6,049 bases of DNA from an uncultured Clostridia bacterium (GCA_949747745.1 CATKFT010000227.1:1-6049), one strand, 5' to 3'. Shown: positions 1 to 5,666, counted from the stretch's first letter. Numbers and translations: made by a program. Notes: generated by a model from the sequence alone, not told the origin.

Positions 1-397
1 TATTCTTATTTCTTATTAGTTCAATTAACATTCTCTCTTTGTTATAAATATTTATTTGAACATTATTATAATTTACTTGACTTTTTCCAATTTCAAAAAA
101 ATGATTTGCCATAAATATTTGCTCTATTTTATCATTCAATATTTTCTTGGCATTGTGTTTTGTAGCTAAAAAATATTTGCTAGGTATATAATCAGTTAAT
201 CCTAAATAGAAAAATGCACTTTCAGATGTAAAAATACTATTAGGATATCTTTTCACAATATATTCCAAAGGATTGTATTTTTCAGTATCCGAATATAGAC
301 CACTTTCAATCTTATATAGTTCTTTGTTTACTACTTTTTTGTTTATGTTATAATTATCCAATCCATTATTTTTCAATTCATTATATGTATATATCAT
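1..397 (-). CDS. AbiEi-family antitoxin (type IV toxin-antitoxin), 5' part, runs off the window
   Basis: The reading frame is open from the ATG at 397 to the left edge and gives 132 residues; the rest lies outside. The N-terminus (NELKNNGLDNYNINKKVVNK, then LYKIESGLYSD) looks like the winged-helix DNA-binding domain of AbiEi proteins. The following part (YPNSIFTSESAFFYLGLTDY, then YFLATK near residue 75 and IYNKERMLIELIRNK near 118-131) matches the conserved core I know from Clostridia-type AbiEi antitoxins. In this family AbiEi represses its own operon and counteracts AbiEii, a nucleotidyltransferase toxin normally encoded just downstream, here beyond base 1. The start is supported by GGGGG at 405-409, about 7 bases before the ATG. 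It has its own promoter within an inverted repeat. The family call rests on remembered motifs, without a database search. Confidence 0.82.
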   Translation of the reverse strand, partial: MIYTYNELKNNGLDNYNINKKVVNKELYKIESGLYSDTEKYNPLEYIVKRYPNSIFTSESAFFYLGLTDYIPSKYFLATKHNAKKILNDKIEQIFMANHFFEIGKSQVNYNNVQINIYNKERMLIELIRNKN

Positions 398-414
398 TTT
401 TTCGCCCCCACTAT

Positions 415-443
415 ATATTAAACTAAAATAAGGCGTTTGTCAA
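415..443 (-). promoter_or_regulatory. Promoter of the abiEi gene
   Basis: On the minus strand a perfect -35 box TTGACA (438-443) is followed after exactly 17 bases by TAATAT (415-420). Transcription should begin near 408-410, leaving a very short leader of about a dozen bases that consists almost only of the ribosome binding site. The box spacing and match are close to ideal for a housekeeping sigma factor. Confidence 0.75.
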
Positions 444-463
444 CAAAAACGCCTTGTTTTAGT
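422..463. repeat. Inverted repeat, probable AbiEi operator
   Basis: Arms ACTAAAATAAGGCGTTT (422-438) and AAACGCCTTGTTTTAGT (447-463) are complementary over 17 positions except for one T/G pair, around an 8-base centre. The left arm fills the spacer between the -35 and -10 boxes of the abiEi promoter, and the -35 box lies across the centre. A repressor bound here would block RNA polymerase. AbiEi proteins are known to bind inverted repeats in their own promoter, so autoregulation is the natural reading. A weaker alternative is a transcription terminator for the minus strand, but no T-run follows the right arm in that direction. Confidence 0.7.
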
Positions 464-604
464 CTGTTTTTTTACTTTTACTAATCTTTTGCTTATATAT
501 CTCCAACTATTTTTTACTTGATTATTAAAATTCCCTAAATTTCCATATTGTTTTTGCGCTCTATCTACGTAAGTTAAAAAATTCCCTTTTTTTAATATTT
601 TTAG
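440..604 (-). other. Orphan 54-codon reading frame, possible 3' remnant of an unknown gene
   Basis: The minus strand is open between stops at 605-607 and 440-442. It contains no ATG and no ribosome binding site. The translation is protein-like rather than random: TYVDRAQKQYGNLGNFNNQV is followed by a basic tail (KNSWRYISKRLVKVKKQTK). Its stop codon lies inside the -35 box of the abiEi promoter. It may be the leftover C-terminus of a gene deleted during rearrangement. I do not recognise the family, and chance cannot be excluded. Confidence 0.22.
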
Positions 605-1649
605 TCAAAAAAAGACCGTTTCTTTTGAAACGGCTTAAGTTTTTGTGTTCTATCGAAACTTTTTGATAGTCTTCAAATTTAGTTATATCAAGGTTTTCAA
701 AAAGTTCGACGAAAACTCGTATTGGCTCCACCAATATAGTTATTCCATTATTTAACCACCAAAAATCCACATTACTTCGTTCGTTTAGTGTTCTTAAAAT
801 TTCATCATTTACATCATTGTTTTTTTCTTGAAAATCCCTAATATTTGCTTCAAATAAATATTCTTTCAATTCATCTTCTTCTGATGATAAAAACTCATAA
901 TAATCATCGATTGTACTTAAAACTATACAAGCTTCATTATTTTCATCTACATAAGTATCTGAAATCATATTCTTAGTCTTTAATTGTACACACGAAGAAA
1001 AACCGCTATCATATAGTTTTTTTAATTCTTTTATACCATTATATACTATATTAACGTTATCTATACACATGTTATTTTTAATTAGTTCCATCAATAATTT
1101 TTGTGAATTTATAACATGTTGTGATATATTTATATCTTTTGCCACTGTAGAATATATAAAGTTCATACTTATTTTATCGGTATAAAAATTGGGTATATCA
1201 TCCATTATTTTCCTGAAAAGTAAGATTTGTTCAATAAGTTCAAAATTATAGTTTTTTTCTAATTGTTCAATATTAAATTTTTCATCAAATATGTTTTGAA
1301 AAGTTACATAAAGCTTATTTAATGTATCTGGTGAAAAACCATTTGTTTTTTTGTTTTGCATAATAAATATTTCTAATATATTTTGTGGATTACGAGTAAT
1401 ATTTAATTTTTCATAATCTTCTTTCGTTTTTATTAACATATCATTTACAAATATAAATATATTGTCTATTCCGCCATCGTTTCCTCCATCTACACAACTT
1501 TCCATCGCTTCTTCGACACCTATCATTTTATTTTTGCAAATTTGATATGGTACAAATATATTAAATGCATCTATTTTTTTTGGTATTGTATATTCTTTCT
1601 TAAAATTTTCTAATATGGCATTAAATACCTTTTCTTCATTATTCTCCAT
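561..1649 (-). pseudogene. AIPR-type abortive-infection phage resistance gene, C-terminus lost
   Basis: The start is the ATG at 1649, five bases after GGAGG (1655-1659); an in-frame TTG at 1661 lies upstream of that site and is unlikely. The frame gives 362 residues. The N-terminal third carries a nuclease-like pattern: Asp in GGNDGGIDNIFIFVN (about residue 62), then IEIFIMQNKK, here read as LEIFIMQNKK, with Gln and Lys at about 98 and 100. This fits the PD-(D/E)xK-like core of AIPR proteins. The hallmark FWWLNNGITI follows at about 296-305. Intact members are much longer (roughly 550-700 residues from memory), and similarity stops just after this motif, near base 732. The remaining 56 or so residues look unrelated. 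A transcription terminator at 607-636 lies inside the frame, before the stop. The family call is firm; whether the remnant still acts is unknown. Confidence 0.75.
607..636 (-). terminator. Rho-independent terminator inside the 3' end of the AIPR frame
   Basis: Read on the minus strand, GCCGTTTC pairs with GAAACGGT (627-634 with 615-622, one G-U pair) around an AAAA loop, and seven T residues follow at 613-607. This is a textbook terminator. It probably belonged to the gene whose 3' end was joined to the AIPR fragment, because it precedes the AIPR frame's own stop codon. Confidence 0.8.
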
Positions 1650-1670
1650 TTTTTCCTCCAATTTAAGAAT

Positions 1671-1699
1671 ATTTTACCATATTTTTTATCATATTTAAA
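1671..1699 (-). promoter_or_regulatory. Candidate promoter of the AIPR gene
   Basis: An extended -10 element, TGGTAAAAT on the minus strand (TAAAAT at 1671-1676), is preceded after 17 bases by a weak -35 box, TTTAAA (1694-1699). It fills the 46-base gap between the methylase stop and the AIPR start. The region is so AT-rich that a chance match is possible, but the extended -10 makes it credible. The AIPR gene could thus be read alone as well as with the methylase. Confidence 0.45.
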
Positions 1700-1707
1700 G
1701 ATATACT

Positions 1708-2439
1708 TTATTTTTTTAGTATAAAAATATACTCGTGTGCTAACAAATAAAAATCTTTGTTGTTATTTTTCCAATATTCCGTCATTTTGCAATTATGTTG
1801 TTCTTTTATAATTATCTCTTTTAATTTGAAACCAGTTTGAATAAAAATATTCATAATATAAAAACCTAATGGAATAACATTTTTATTTTTTCTAATATCT
1901 CCTATTAGAATTGAACAAATTTTATCTTTTTTTAAGATTCTAAAACATTCTTTTGAAAATAAATTTATTTGATTTAAAAACTCTTGTAAATTTAATCTTG
2001 ATATATCTTCTTTTATAACTTTACTATATTTAATTATATCTGCATATGGGGGATGAGCAAATATAAAATCTATTTTATTGTCTGGTATAATCTTTCGTAA
2101 ATTAGTTGAATTAGCTTTTATTAATTTCGGTTCATAAATAGTTTCATAATTAAACCTTAGCCTACTTTTAGCTAACTTTAATGCGCTTTCATTTACATCA
2201 ATACCTATCCCTTTTCTATTTAATAATTTACATTCTATCATTGTTGTACCGCTTCCACAAAACGGATCTAATACTATATCATTTTCTTTTGTATATTTTA
2301 ATATTAAATTTCTTGGTACTTGTGGTGGACAATTTCCTCTATAATCTCCTTTGTGAGTTGCCCAATTTCCTCTCTCTTTAAAACTCCATACTGAAGTATT
2401 TTCTAATTTAAAATCTGTTGGATTATATTGAATAAACAT
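1708..2439 (-). CDS. DNA amino-methyltransferase with HPPY catalytic motif
   Basis: This 243-residue protein should transfer a methyl group from S-adenosylmethionine to an exocyclic amino group in DNA (N6-adenine or N4-cytosine). It has a family-specific N-terminus (RGNWATHKGDYRGN, then VPRNLILKY), motif I VLDPFCGSGTT at 56-66, acidic GIDVN near 79-83, and motif IV AHPPYADIIKYS at about 128-139, with His where NPPY or DPPY is usual. ILIGDIRK follows near 177-184, and then IKEQHNCKMTEYWK and HEYIF. From memory His-Pro-Pro-Tyr is typical of one branch of N-4/N-6 methylases in Clostridia and thermophiles, so it is probably active. Motif order I then IV, with no large target-recognition insert, separates it from dpnM and dpnA. 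The site AGGAGG lies very close to the ATG (1-4 bases). Its target sequence is unknown. It may partner the adjacent nuclease-like AIPR gene or extend the DpnII operon. Confidence 0.82.
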   Translation of the reverse strand: MFIQYNPTDFKLENTSVWSFKERGNWATHKGDYRGNCPPQVPRNLILKYTKENDIVLDPFCGSGTTMIECKLLNRKGIGIDVNESALKLAKSRLRFNYETIYEPKLIKANSTNLRKIIPDNKIDFIFAHPPYADIIKYSKVIKEDISRLNLQEFLNQINLFSKECFRILKKDKICSILIGDIRKNKNVIPLGFYIMNIFIQTGFKLKEIIIKEQHNCKMTEYWKNNNKDFYLLAHEYIFILKK

Positions 2440-2456
2440 TCCTCCTCTTTAATTTT

Positions 2457-2489
2457 AAAGGACAACCCTAAAAATAAAAGTTGCCCTTT
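2457..2489 (-). terminator. Stem-loop between dpnB and the HPPY methylase, weak terminator or attenuator
   Basis: On the minus-strand RNA, AAAGGGCAAC (2480-2489) pairs fully with GUUGUCCUUU (2457-2466), with one G-U pair and a 13-base loop. Only UUU followed by AAAAUU comes after it, so termination would be partial. On the plus strand the same stem has an A/C mismatch but a better T-rich tail; no plus-strand gene needs it. It stands 15 bases after the dpnB stop and just before the methylase's ribosome binding site, so it could lower expression of the downstream genes relative to the DpnII operon. Confidence 0.5.
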
Positions 2490-2504
2490 TATTTTTATTA
2501 TGAA

Positions 2505-3392
2505 TTAAAATATTTTACTCATTATATTATCTTTCATTTCAGCAATACAATAAATATCATCCATTTCATTGAATGTTTCTTCTAAATTACCTTTTGCTGT
2601 ATTCCATCCTTTGCCATCTGTAAACCATACAAATTTTATACCTCTTATTTTTTTCAATTCTTCATTTAACATTTTATAACTTCTAGCAGTTTCATTTAAT
2701 TTTGAACCTTGTGAACCATAAAAATTCGTTTCTATTAAATACAAAGTATTATTTTTTTCAATTACAAAGTCAAATCTTTTCTCTGCCATCTTTACTTTTT
2801 TATTTTTTGTCTCAACATCTATATGTTTTAAAATTTCTTTTAAATCTATGCTCCATTTTTCTTTTAATTGTTTAGATGTAACTTCTTTATAATAATTATG
2901 CTCTTTAACAAAACCAGCTTTTACTATATAACTTTCTACTAAGTCTTCCATAGCATCACCAGTTCTATTTTTCCTAGCATTAGTGTCCATACCAACTTCT
3001 ACACCTGTAACATAATCATACAAATTTGAAACTAAATGATTTTCTAATAAATCGTATATACCTGTTTTTCTCATAAACATTGAATATTCTTCTATTGAAT
3101 AATTCATCTTAGTAAAATTATAATAGTAATCTTGTATAGCATCTTTTATAATTACTACTTTCTCTCTTTTGGCTATAAGGATTGGAATAGCTTTCAACAC
3201 ATTAGGATATTCCTCTATTAATTCTTTAAATTCTTGCTCTATATTTTTGCTTCCTATCAATCCATTCAATAAATTAAGTTCATTCTTTATCTTATTTACA
3301 TTTCTATACACTTTATCAAAGTCAGTATAATATCTCCAACTAGCAATGCTATCTTCAAAAGTAGACAACCACTCATTAAAATTTCTAGCCAT
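2505..3392 (-). CDS. dpnB: DpnII-type restriction endonuclease (GATC)
   Basis: The product cleaves double-stranded DNA at unmethylated GATC. I chose the ATG at 3392 because AGGAGG lies six bases before it; the in-frame ATG at 3416 is upstream of that site and inside dpnA. The resulting 295 residues agree with the roughly 290 of DpnII. Family signatures seen are VGMDTNARKNRTGDAME near residue 133, the catalytic PD-(D/E)xK-like segment RFDFVIE (206-212) followed by LIETNFYGSQGSKLNETARS (Asp near 208, Glu near 221), and FVWFTDGKGWNTAKGN near the end. The gene begins 10 bases after the dpnA stop, and its ribosome binding site overlaps that stop codon. It comes last, after both methylases, so host DNA is protected before nuclease is made. 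No broken motif is visible, and I expect it to be active. Confidence 0.95.
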   Translation of the reverse strand: MARNFNEWLSTFEDSIASWRYYTDFDKVYRNVNKIKNELNLLNGLIGSKNIEQEFKELIEEYPNVLKAIPILIAKREKVVIIKDAIQDYYYNFTKMNYSIEEYSMFMRKTGIYDLLENHLVSNLYDYVTGVEVGMDTNARKNRTGDAMEDLVESYIVKAGFVKEHNYYKEVTSKQLKEKWSIDLKEILKHIDVETKNKKVKMAEKRFDFVIEKNNTLYLIETNFYGSQGSKLNETARSYKMLNEELKKIRGIKFVWFTDGKGWNTAKGNLEETFNEMDDIYCIAEMKDNIMSKIF

Positions 3393-3402
3393 AATCTTCC
3401 TC

Positions 3403-4167
3403 CTATACTTGTTCATATCTTTTTTTAGATATTTCTATATAATTTTTCTCATTATCTATTCCTATGTATCTTCTATTTAAATTTACTGCTGATATTCCCG
3501 TTGTACTAGTTCCACAAAATGGATCTAAAATTAAGTCATTTTCTTTTGTTGAAGCTAATATTATTTTGTCTAATATTTCTAAAGGTTTCTGTGTTGGATG
3601 TTTACCACACTTCTTCTCTGATGGTTTTGTTAAAGAAGTGGTCCAAACATCTTTCATCTGTTTATTATCATTTAACTCTTTCATAATTTGATAATTAAAT
3701 GTATATTTTATATTTTTTAAATCTTTTCTTGCCCAAATAATAGTTTCTGTAGAATGAGTAAATGTTTTACAAGCAAGATTTGGTGGTGGATTTGTTTTCT
3801 GCCATGTTATATTATTTATTATTTTAAATCCTTCTTCCTCTAATGCCATACCTATTGAATATATGTTATGCAACGTTCCACTTATCCAAATTGTTCCACT
3901 ATCTTTTAGTATTCTATAACACTCTTTTATCCATTTTTTATTAAATTTATGCTTTTCTTTAATGGATAAAGTCTTGTCCCATTCGCCTTTATTTACACTT
4001 ACCATTTTTCCACCACTGCAAGTTATACCATCATTAGATAAAAAATATGGTGGATCTGCAAATATCATATCTATACTTTTATCATATATCTTTTTTATTG
4101 CTCTAAATACATCAGCATATATTAATTTAAAATTATCAGTTTCAAAATAGTATTTCTCTATATACAT
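3403..4167 (-). CDS. dpnA: DpnA-type adenine-specific DNA methyltransferase
   Basis: This 254-residue enzyme is the second methylase of DpnII systems. In Streptococcus pneumoniae DpnA methylates GATC also on single-stranded DNA, which protects incoming transforming DNA. Motif IV ADPPYF lies near residues 37-42, before motif I ILDPFCGTSTTG near 213-224 and GIDNEKNYIEISKKR. That is the beta-class order, opposite to dpnM. KHPTQKP (about 193-199) is another conserved element of this class. The start overlaps the last 10 bases of dpnM, and GGAGA lies inside dpnM seven bases before the ATG, so translation is probably coupled. Its stop TAG is part of the dpnB ribosome binding site. It is full length and looks intact. 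Confidence 0.93.
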   Translation of the reverse strand: MYIEKYYFETDNFKLIYADVFRAIKKIYDKSIDMIFADPPYFLSNDGITCSGGKMVSVNKGEWDKTLSIKEKHKFNKKWIKECYRILKDSGTIWISGTLHNIYSIGMALEEEGFKIINNITWQKTNPPPNLACKTFTHSTETIIWARKDLKNIKYTFNYQIMKELNDNKQMKDVWTTSLTKPSEKKCGKHPTQKPLEILDKIILASTKENDLILDPFCGTSTTGISAVNLNRRYIGIDNEKNYIEISKKRYEQV

Positions 4168-5096
4168 TCTATTTCTCCATAATGATTATTTGATACTAAA
4201 TCATAATTAGTTATTAATAACTCTGATATCGTTCCTCTTCCACTAGAGTTAGCATTTATCATTCTTTTTGCATAGACTTCATTTATATTAAATCCATTAT
4301 ATATATCTTCAAAAAAACTGTCTTCTTTATTAGTATTTTTAGGATTAGAATTACTTAACATTACTTTAATATCCTTATCGCTTAATTCTTTATAGAATTT
4401 AGCTAATTCTCTTTGATTTTCATCATTAAAATCTTCTTTTGTATATGAAGTAAATCCAGAAGTTATATTCAAAGGTCTATATGGAGGATCAAAATATATA
4501 AATGTATTTTCTTTTACATATTTTTTACTTGATTTATAATCTCCATATTCAAATTTAACTTTTTTAATAAGCTTTGATAATGCCTTTAGGTTTTTTTCAT
4601 CACATATTGTAGGATTTTTATAATTTCCTATTGGAACATTAAAGTCTCCTGATTTATTTACTCTATATAATCCATTAAAACATGTTTTATTTAAAAATAT
4701 AAATTGAACAGCTTTATCTATTGACATTTCATTTTTTTGTAATTTGTATGAGTTATATTCATTTCTTATATTATAAAAATATTCTTTTCTGTCTTTTAAA
4801 TCAAAACTCAAGAATTCTTTTTCTTTCATTTTTAGTTTATCAATTAAATCATTAACATTATTCTTTATAACATTATATGAATTTATTAAATCTAAATTTA
4901 TATCAAAAGCGTATGCTTCTTTTACTTTATAATTTTGTAATATGTCTATTAAAACTGCACCACCACCTATGAATGGTTCTATATAGCAATCTATTTTTCC
5001 ATTTTTTAATGAGATAGGATAATACTTATTTATTTGATTTAATAGACTTCCTTTTCCTCCAGCCCATTTAACAAAAGGTTTTACTTTTTCTTCCAT
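4158..5096 (-). CDS. dpnM: Dam-type GATC adenine methyltransferase of the DpnII system
   Basis: The product makes N6-methyladenine in GATC on double-stranded DNA and so protects the host from the DpnII nuclease. Features of the Dam/DpnM alpha class appear in order: PFVKWAGGKG near residues 7-16, motif I YIEPFIGGGAV near 38-48, FDIN near 64-67, TCFNGLYRVNKSGDFNVP near 138-155, and motif IV YFDPPYRPL near 201-209. I place the start at the ATG at 5096 because GAGG precedes it by seven bases; the in-frame ATG at 5108 overlaps that GAGG and cannot use it. This gives 312 residues, normal for the family. It is the first gene of the operon, directly behind a strong promoter. Confidence 0.95.
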   Translation of the reverse strand: MEEKVKPFVKWAGGKGSLLNQINKYYPISLKNGKIDCYIEPFIGGGAVLIDILQNYKVKEAYAFDINLDLINSYNVIKNNVNDLIDKLKMKEKEFLSFDLKDRKEYFYNIRNEYNSYKLQKNEMSIDKAVQFIFLNKTCFNGLYRVNKSGDFNVPIGNYKNPTICDEKNLKALSKLIKKVKFEYGDYKSSKKYVKENTFIYFDPPYRPLNITSGFTSYTKEDFNDENQRELAKFYKELSDKDIKVMLSNSNPKNTNKEDSFFEDIYNGFNINEVYAKRMINANSSGRGTISELLITNYDLVSNNHYGEIECI

Positions 5097-5120
5097 ATTG
5101 TACCTCATAGTTTTTTTCTT

Positions 5121-5149
5121 ATTTTATCATAAAATGATTTTCTTCTCAA
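5121..5149 (-). promoter_or_regulatory. Promoter of the DpnII restriction-modification operon
   Basis: On the minus strand TTGAGA (5144-5149) stands 17 bases before TAAAAT (5121-5126), and TG one base ahead of the latter makes an extended -10 element. Transcription should start near 5114, leaving a leader of under 20 bases before the dpnM ATG. A small palindrome, ATCAT-AAA-ATGAT (5126-5138), lies in the spacer and could bind a regulator. No controller gene is visible next to the operon. Confidence 0.7.
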
Positions 5150-5260
5150 CAAAATAAGATATTTTTACTAAAATTTCTCGTAGAGCAAGAATAGCTGTCC
5201 GACAGCCAGCCACAAACAGCTTGAAAGTAGAGCTTTCAACTAGTATGACACATACCTATT

Positions 5261-5282
5261 TTGTCAGTCATTTGACGGACAA
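5261..5282. repeat. Imperfect inverted repeat
   Basis: TTGTCAGTCA and TGACGGACAA are complementary at nine of ten positions around a central TT. With so short a loop it could extrude as a cruciform or bind a dimeric protein. No T-run follows on either strand that would make it a good terminator. Confidence 0.55.
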
Positions 5283-5402
5283 TTTTATATTCAATTATTT
5301 TACTAACTTTTTATTTATAATTTACAAATTACTCCATTGGAGCAGTTGCTTTGTATGCATTAATATCAGTGGTTTTAACAAGATTTTCAAATCTTCTTTT
5401 TA

Positions 5403-5423
5403 AAATGTCCCACTGGGACATTT
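5403..5423. repeat. Perfect 21-base palindrome
   Basis: AAATGTCCCA and TGGGACATTT flank a single central C. With three G-C pairs in a row on each side it stands out in this AT-rich DNA. It could be a dimer-binding site or part of an origin. It is not followed by a T-run and so is a poor terminator. Confidence 0.7.
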
Positions 5424-5465
5424 CCTTCGTATCTCCCATACTTGTAAGCTTTAAGAATTTTTTTT

Positions 5466-5492
5466 AATGTTTAAACAATTTGTTTAAACATT
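5466..5492. repeat. Perfect 27-base palindrome made of two TGTTTAAACA boxes, probable operator
   Basis: Two copies of the self-complementary decamer TGTTTAAACA (5468-5477 and 5481-5490) are separated by ATT. Their centres lie 13 bases apart, and the whole unit from AATG to CATT is itself a perfect palindrome with one central base. It ends 15 bases before the -35 box of a plus-strand promoter. The layout fits binding of one or two dimers of a repressor or activator. The regulator is not encoded in this window. Confidence 0.65.
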
Positions 5493-5507
5493 TTGTTAAT
5501 ACAATTC

Positions 5508-5538
5508 TTGACAATACATATGCTATATTAGTTATAGT
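5508..5538 (+). promoter_or_regulatory. Upstream plus-strand promoter
   Basis: A perfect TTGACA (5508-5513) is followed by TATAGT (5533-5538) after 19 bases, which is a little long. Transcription would start near 5545 and run almost at once into the terminator at 5565. The paired TGTTTAAACA boxes just upstream suggest regulation. Confidence 0.5.
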
Positions 5539-5564
5539 AAATATTTATATCTAATCAATTTTGA

Positions 5565-5594
5565 CATTGCAACTTTTAGTTGCAGTGTTTTTTT
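5565..5594 (+). terminator. Rho-independent terminator in the leader of the small genes
   Basis: CATTGCAAC (5565-5573) pairs with GTTGCAGTG (5579-5587), with one G-U pair, around a TTTTA loop, and seven T residues follow at 5588-5594. No gene lies between the promoter at 5508 and this hairpin. The product would therefore be an RNA of about 50 bases, or the hairpin acts as an attenuator. I see no clear alternative antiterminator pairing in the short leader. Confidence 0.75.
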
Positions 5595-5598
5595 AATT

Positions 5599-5628
5599 TT
5601 TACAAAAACATGAACAATTTCTTATATT
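5599..5628 (+). promoter_or_regulatory. Second plus-strand promoter, directly ahead of the small genes
   Basis: TTTACA (5599-5604) and TATATT (5623-5628) are 18 bases apart, each one base from consensus. They lie between the terminator and the first small gene. Transcription would start near 5635, about 13 bases before the AAAGGAG ribosome binding site. This offers a way to express the small genes despite the terminator upstream. Confidence 0.45.
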
Positions 5629-5640
5629 TTAGTCATGTTT
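5606..5640. repeat. Inverted repeat around the second promoter
   Basis: AAACATGA (5606-5613) and TCATGTTT (5633-5640) are perfectly complementary, 19 bases apart, and bracket the -10 box. One arm lies in the promoter spacer and the other at the expected transcription start, so a protein bound to both would close the promoter. A leader hairpin is a weaker alternative because of the long loop. Confidence 0.4.
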
Positions 5641-5666
5641 AGGAATGAAAGGAGATTTAGTGATTT

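Larger units (their letters stand above)
5150..5507. other. Gene-free, palindrome-rich intergenic region
   Basis: No convincing gene lies in these roughly 360 bases between the divergent restriction-modification and small-gene units. Six inverted repeats occur: GCTGTC-C-GACAGC (5194-5206), TTGAAAG/CTTTCAA (5221-5239), an interrupted 10-base pair of arms (5261-5282), CTCCA-T-TGGAG (5332-5342), a perfect 21-base palindrome (5403-5423) and a perfect 27-base palindrome (5466-5492). The left part is also less AT-rich than its surroundings. Such a cluster is compatible with a transfer origin, a plasmid origin, a recombination site or a set of operators. I see no known nick site or repeated iteron that decides between these. 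Confidence 0.5.

Noticed and set aside
704..733. Plus-strand GTTCGA followed by GGCTCCACCA, resembling the 3' end of a tRNA or tmRNA and ending just where AIPR similarity breaks off
   Set aside because: The bases around GTTCGA cannot form a T-stem, and the distance to CCA is too long for a tRNA 3' end. No matching 5' half is present. The coincidence with the break is noted, but I do not call a tRNA or an attachment site.
2181..2381. Plus-strand frame opposite the HPPY methylase
   Set aside because: It is antisense to a well-supported gene, with a low-complexity hydrophobic translation; a shadow frame.
3464..4150. Plus-strand frames opposite dpnA (3464-3691 and 3962-4150)
   Set aside because: Both are antisense to the conserved methylase, with no ribosome binding site and no recognisable motif.
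5221..5403. Plus-strand frame of 60 codons in the palindromic region
   Set aside because: There is no ribosome binding site and the composition is rich in Phe and Ile, as expected from AT-rich non-coding DNA; it runs through the palindromes.
5329..5439. Minus-strand frame of 36 codons from ATG (begins MGDTKEMSQWDILKRR)
   Set aside because: The translation looks somewhat protein-like and might be a gene remnant, but there is no ribosome binding site and it overlaps two of the palindromes. The evidence is too thin for a gene.
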